Shown: in pieces, positions 62,178 through 64,000 of the stretch
How positions within the stretch are numbered: the first letter of the stretch is position 1
Layout of the letters: every line of letters begins with the position of its first letter
Source of the DNA: JBAZYV01 sp041658345
GTDB lineage: Bacteria; Patescibacteriota; Gracilibacteria; UBA1369; 2-02-FULL-48-14
Reading direction: 5' to 3'
NCBI GenBank assembly: GCA_041658345.1
Contig: JBBAAK010000004.1
Location: forward strand, 1-64,000
Length of the DNA: 64,000 nt
The notes under the pieces: generated by a model
Told to the model about the DNA's origin: nothing
Seen by the model: only the letters and a program-made list of their open reading frames with translations
Databases searched by the model: none
Position numbers and translations under genes: made by a program

Positions 62178-63578
62178 ATGAAACGTACCATAAGCTTTTT
62201 TCTCCTTTTCTCTGTTCTGTTAACAGGGCTTTTAACCGGCTGTTCAACTAAAACCGCTCAAACCACAAATCAAACCGGAGAACAAATTACTCTTACTTTT
62301 TATGGACTTTTTGATAATTCGGAAATTTACGAGCCATTCATACAAAGCTACGAAACCGCAAATCCAAATGTAACAATTCTTTATAAAAAATTTACTGATT
62401 CAACAGCTTACCTGGACTTAATAATTAATGAATTGGCAGAGGGGGAAGGGCCGGATATTTTTATGATGCACAACGATTGGTTCCCAAAACATTATAAAAA
62501 ACTTACACCGGCACCGGATACAATTGTGAACACGGAAGTTTTTAGATCGGCCTTTGTAGATGTAACCAGCGACGATTTAATTATTCCGGATGAAACAGGT
62601 ACAGAAAAGGTTTGGGGTCTACCTCTTTACATAGACACATTGGCACTTTTCTATAACGACGATCACTTCGAAGAAGCTCTCCCATCTCAAGGTGCACCAT
62701 CGGTAACCTGGGAAGGAATAAAAAATGACGTATCACTTTTAAACCGTGAAGACCAAAGTTTTGAAAGATTTGAACGCTCTGGAATAGCCATGGGGCGTTC
62801 AGACAATATCTTGCGTGCATTTGATATTTTTATGGCTTTATTGCTCCAATACAAAGTAGATCTTTACGACGGGACTCTTACGGAAGTGGTGTTTGATAGC
62901 GATCCGAACATGCTTTCCGCTCTTAATTTATATACAAGTTTTGCACTGCCAAGCCAAAAAAATTACAGTTGGAACAAATACCTGGCTGATGCAAATAGTG
63001 GAGAAAAAGAACTTGTAACTTTTGCCAAAGGAAAACTCTCCATGTTACTTGGCTACTCTTTTACTTACGAAGACATTATTAATGAGATAAATACATTAAA
63101 AGCCAAAGGAGAGGGGACAATAGATATAAATAGCGTCAAAATCCAAGAAATCCCACAAGTTTATGACCCACAATCTTCCACAGAAACTCGCAAAACTTAC
63201 GCAAACTATTTTGTTCCGGTTGTAAGTAGAACAAGTAAGAATCAAGAAGAAGCTTGGAAGTTCTTGGCGAGCATGGTAACAGAAGGAAACTTACGTACTT
63301 ACAATCAATTAACACACAGACCATCCGCTCTTCGTTCACTCATAAAAGAGCAAATGCAAGATCCCGTTTATGGAGTTTTTGCAACGCAAGTCGGCTATGC
63401 TCATTCAATTGCAATGGCTGATGCCACTTACTACAAAGACATTTTCTTTGGTGGAATAGATCAAATCTTAGACACAAAATTAGGTGCGGAAGTTATAAAG
63501 AATCTAGCTTCTCAAATACAAGCGCTGATACCCGCCTCGGGCATCAAACCGATCTATGATGCAATTAAAAACAATTAA
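62178..63578 (+). CDS. Extracellular solute-binding lipoprotein (family 1)
   Basis: This 466-aa lipoprotein has the signal FLLFSVLLTGLLTGC (lipid Cys about residue 22), then a family-1 binding body: LTFYGLFDNSEIYEPFIQSY, EGEGPDIFMMHNDWFPKHY, WGLPLYIDTLALFYNDDHF and the C-terminal EEAWKFLASMVT. These usually bind sugars for ABC importers. No permease is adjacent; the downstream gene is O-antigen-ligase-like and overlaps it by 20 bases. Confidence 0.9.
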   Translation: MKRTISFFLLFSVLLTGLLTGCSTKTAQTTNQTGEQITLTFYGLFDNSEIYEPFIQSYETANPNVTILYKKFTDSTAYLDLIINELAEGEGPDIFMMHNDWFPKHYKKLTPAPDTIVNTEVFRSAFVDVTSDDLIIPDETGTEKVWGLPLYIDTLALFYNDDHFEEALPSQGAPSVTWEGIKNDVSLLNREDQSFERFERSGIAMGRSDNILRAFDIFMALLLQYKVDLYDGTLTEVVFDSDPNMLSALNLYTSFALPSQKNYSWNKYLADANSGEKELVTFAKGKLSMLLGYSFTYEDIINEINTLKAKGEGTIDINSVKIQEIPQVYDPQSSTETRKTYANYFVPVVSRTSKNQEEAWKFLASMVTEGNLRTYNQLTHRPSALRSLIKEQMQDPVYGVFATQVGYAHSIAMADATYYKDIFFGGIDQILDTKLGAEVIKNLASQIQALIPASGIKPIYDAIKNN

Positions 63579-64000
63579 ATCATTTACAAAGTTAGTCCTT
63601 GCAGTATTAGTTCTAACCTTGCCATTGCAAATAAGCTCTTTAATTTATGAGCCTTTGTGGGGGAGAGGTTTTGCAAATAACTTTATAAATATTTATTTAA
63701 ATTTAACGGAAGTTTTAATAGCACTTGGGATTTTTGGCTTACTAATAACAAATTTTTTAGAAAAAAAACGGATCAATACTGGGCCAAAATTATTTCTCAT
63801 CCCGCTTTTATTTTTTTTAGGGCTGGCGCTAATCTCTATATTTTTATCACCATATAAAGAACAGGTCTGGCACTTTTTTTTAGCAATAAAAATAATAGAA
63901 ATATTCCCCTTATACATACTTTTAATCAGTAATGTCCTAAAAAAAGAAGACCTTATTAAACTCTTTTCATTCGCAATGAGCCTGCAGGCTTTCTGGGCAA
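63559..64000 (+). CDS. O-antigen ligase-like membrane protein (partial, runs off the window)
   Basis: The frame is open from ATG 63559 to the end of the window, 147 codons. Four or five hydrophobic segments are visible (KLVLAVLVLTLPLQISS, LNLTEVLIALGIFGLLI, LFLIPLLFFLGLALISIFLS, IIEIFPLYILLISNVL), with the spacing of Wzy/WaaL-family polysaccharide polymerases and ligases. The family's catalytic loop lies beyond the window, so the call is tentative. It overlaps the upstream lipoprotein gene by 20 bases, implying co-translation. Confidence 0.65.
   Translation, partial: MQLKTIKSFTKLVLAVLVLTLPLQISSLIYEPLWGRGFANNFINIYLNLTEVLIALGIFGLLITNFLEKKRINTGPKLFLIPLLFFLGLALISIFLSPYKEQVWHFFLAIKIIEIFPLYILLISNVLKKEDLIKLFSFAMSLQAFWA

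Overview
The window is one stretch of a compact, AT-rich bacterial chromosome. It reads cleanly with the standard bacterial code: long conserved genes such as dnaE, valS and ileS have no in-frame TGA, which argues against the UGA-glycine lineages Gracilibacteria and Absconditabacteria. The gene mix suggests a Candidate Phyla Radiation (Patescibacteria) genome, possibly near Peregrinibacteria. It includes a PrgI/TraC pair, a VirD4-like ATPase, S-layer-homology and 3D-domain wall proteins, solute-binding proteins without permeases, very few Shine-Dalgarno sites and many genes of unknown function. That assignment is an inference, because there is no 16S gene in the window.

Layout. 1-4.0 kb: genes of unknown function around a tRNA-Ala/tRNA-Ile pair. 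4.0-7.6 kb: a 23S-5S rRNA unit with its own promoter and no 16S. 7.6-8.8 kb: TraC-like and PrgI genes. 8.85-13.8 kb: lepA, an oligopeptide-binding lipoprotein and a HAMP/PP2C phosphatase. 13.8-15.6 kb: the folate pair glyA and 5-formyl-THF cyclo-ligase. 15.7-19.7 kb: HtrA protease, a RelE-type toxin-antitoxin pair, tRNA-Val and tRNA-Leu, a DUF4010 membrane protein and a thioredoxin-like protein. 19.7-28.1 kb: a sigma-region-4/HARE regulator, two cell-wall proteins, tsaE, an orphan gene and the VirD4-like ATPase. 28.1-33.9 kb: aspS, dnaE, a small membrane protein and tRNA-Leu. 34-40.9 kb: the second sigma-4/HARE paralog, a HIT protein, valS and a cluster of orphan genes with a duplicated promoter and a very palindromic intergenic element. 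40.9-49.2 kb: purA, PEBP, thpR, purC, purB, dcd, archaeal-type PEP carboxylase and an aminotransferase. 49.3-50.6 kb: an orphan gene, and a truncated dinD joined to an asparaginase remnant. 50.6-56.9 kb: ileS, a holin-like membrane protein, secG, a second peptide-binding protein, rplI and ruvX. 56.9-64 kb: a glycosidase lipoprotein, pgk, ribH/ribE, ssb, a glycosyltransferase, a sugar-binding lipoprotein and the start of an O-antigen-ligase-like gene.

How the genes fit together. PEP carboxylase and the aminotransferase could supply aspartate to PurC and PurA, with PurB releasing fumarate. GlyA and the cyclo-ligase interconvert one-carbon folates. The wall-directed proteins (SLH/M23, 3D, HtrA, glycosidase, binding lipoproteins) form the secreted layer.

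The signals least explained by known annotation are: (i) tRNA-trailing hairpins with a conserved bulged A; (ii) two region-4-only sigma-like proteins with C-terminal HARE-type helix-turn-helix domains; (iii) two adjacent orphan genes driven by near-identical promoters, one starting in a G8 tract, followed by interleaved inverted repeats; (iv) repeated promoter geometry predicting leaderless or near-leaderless mRNAs; and (v) the dinD/asparaginase junction.
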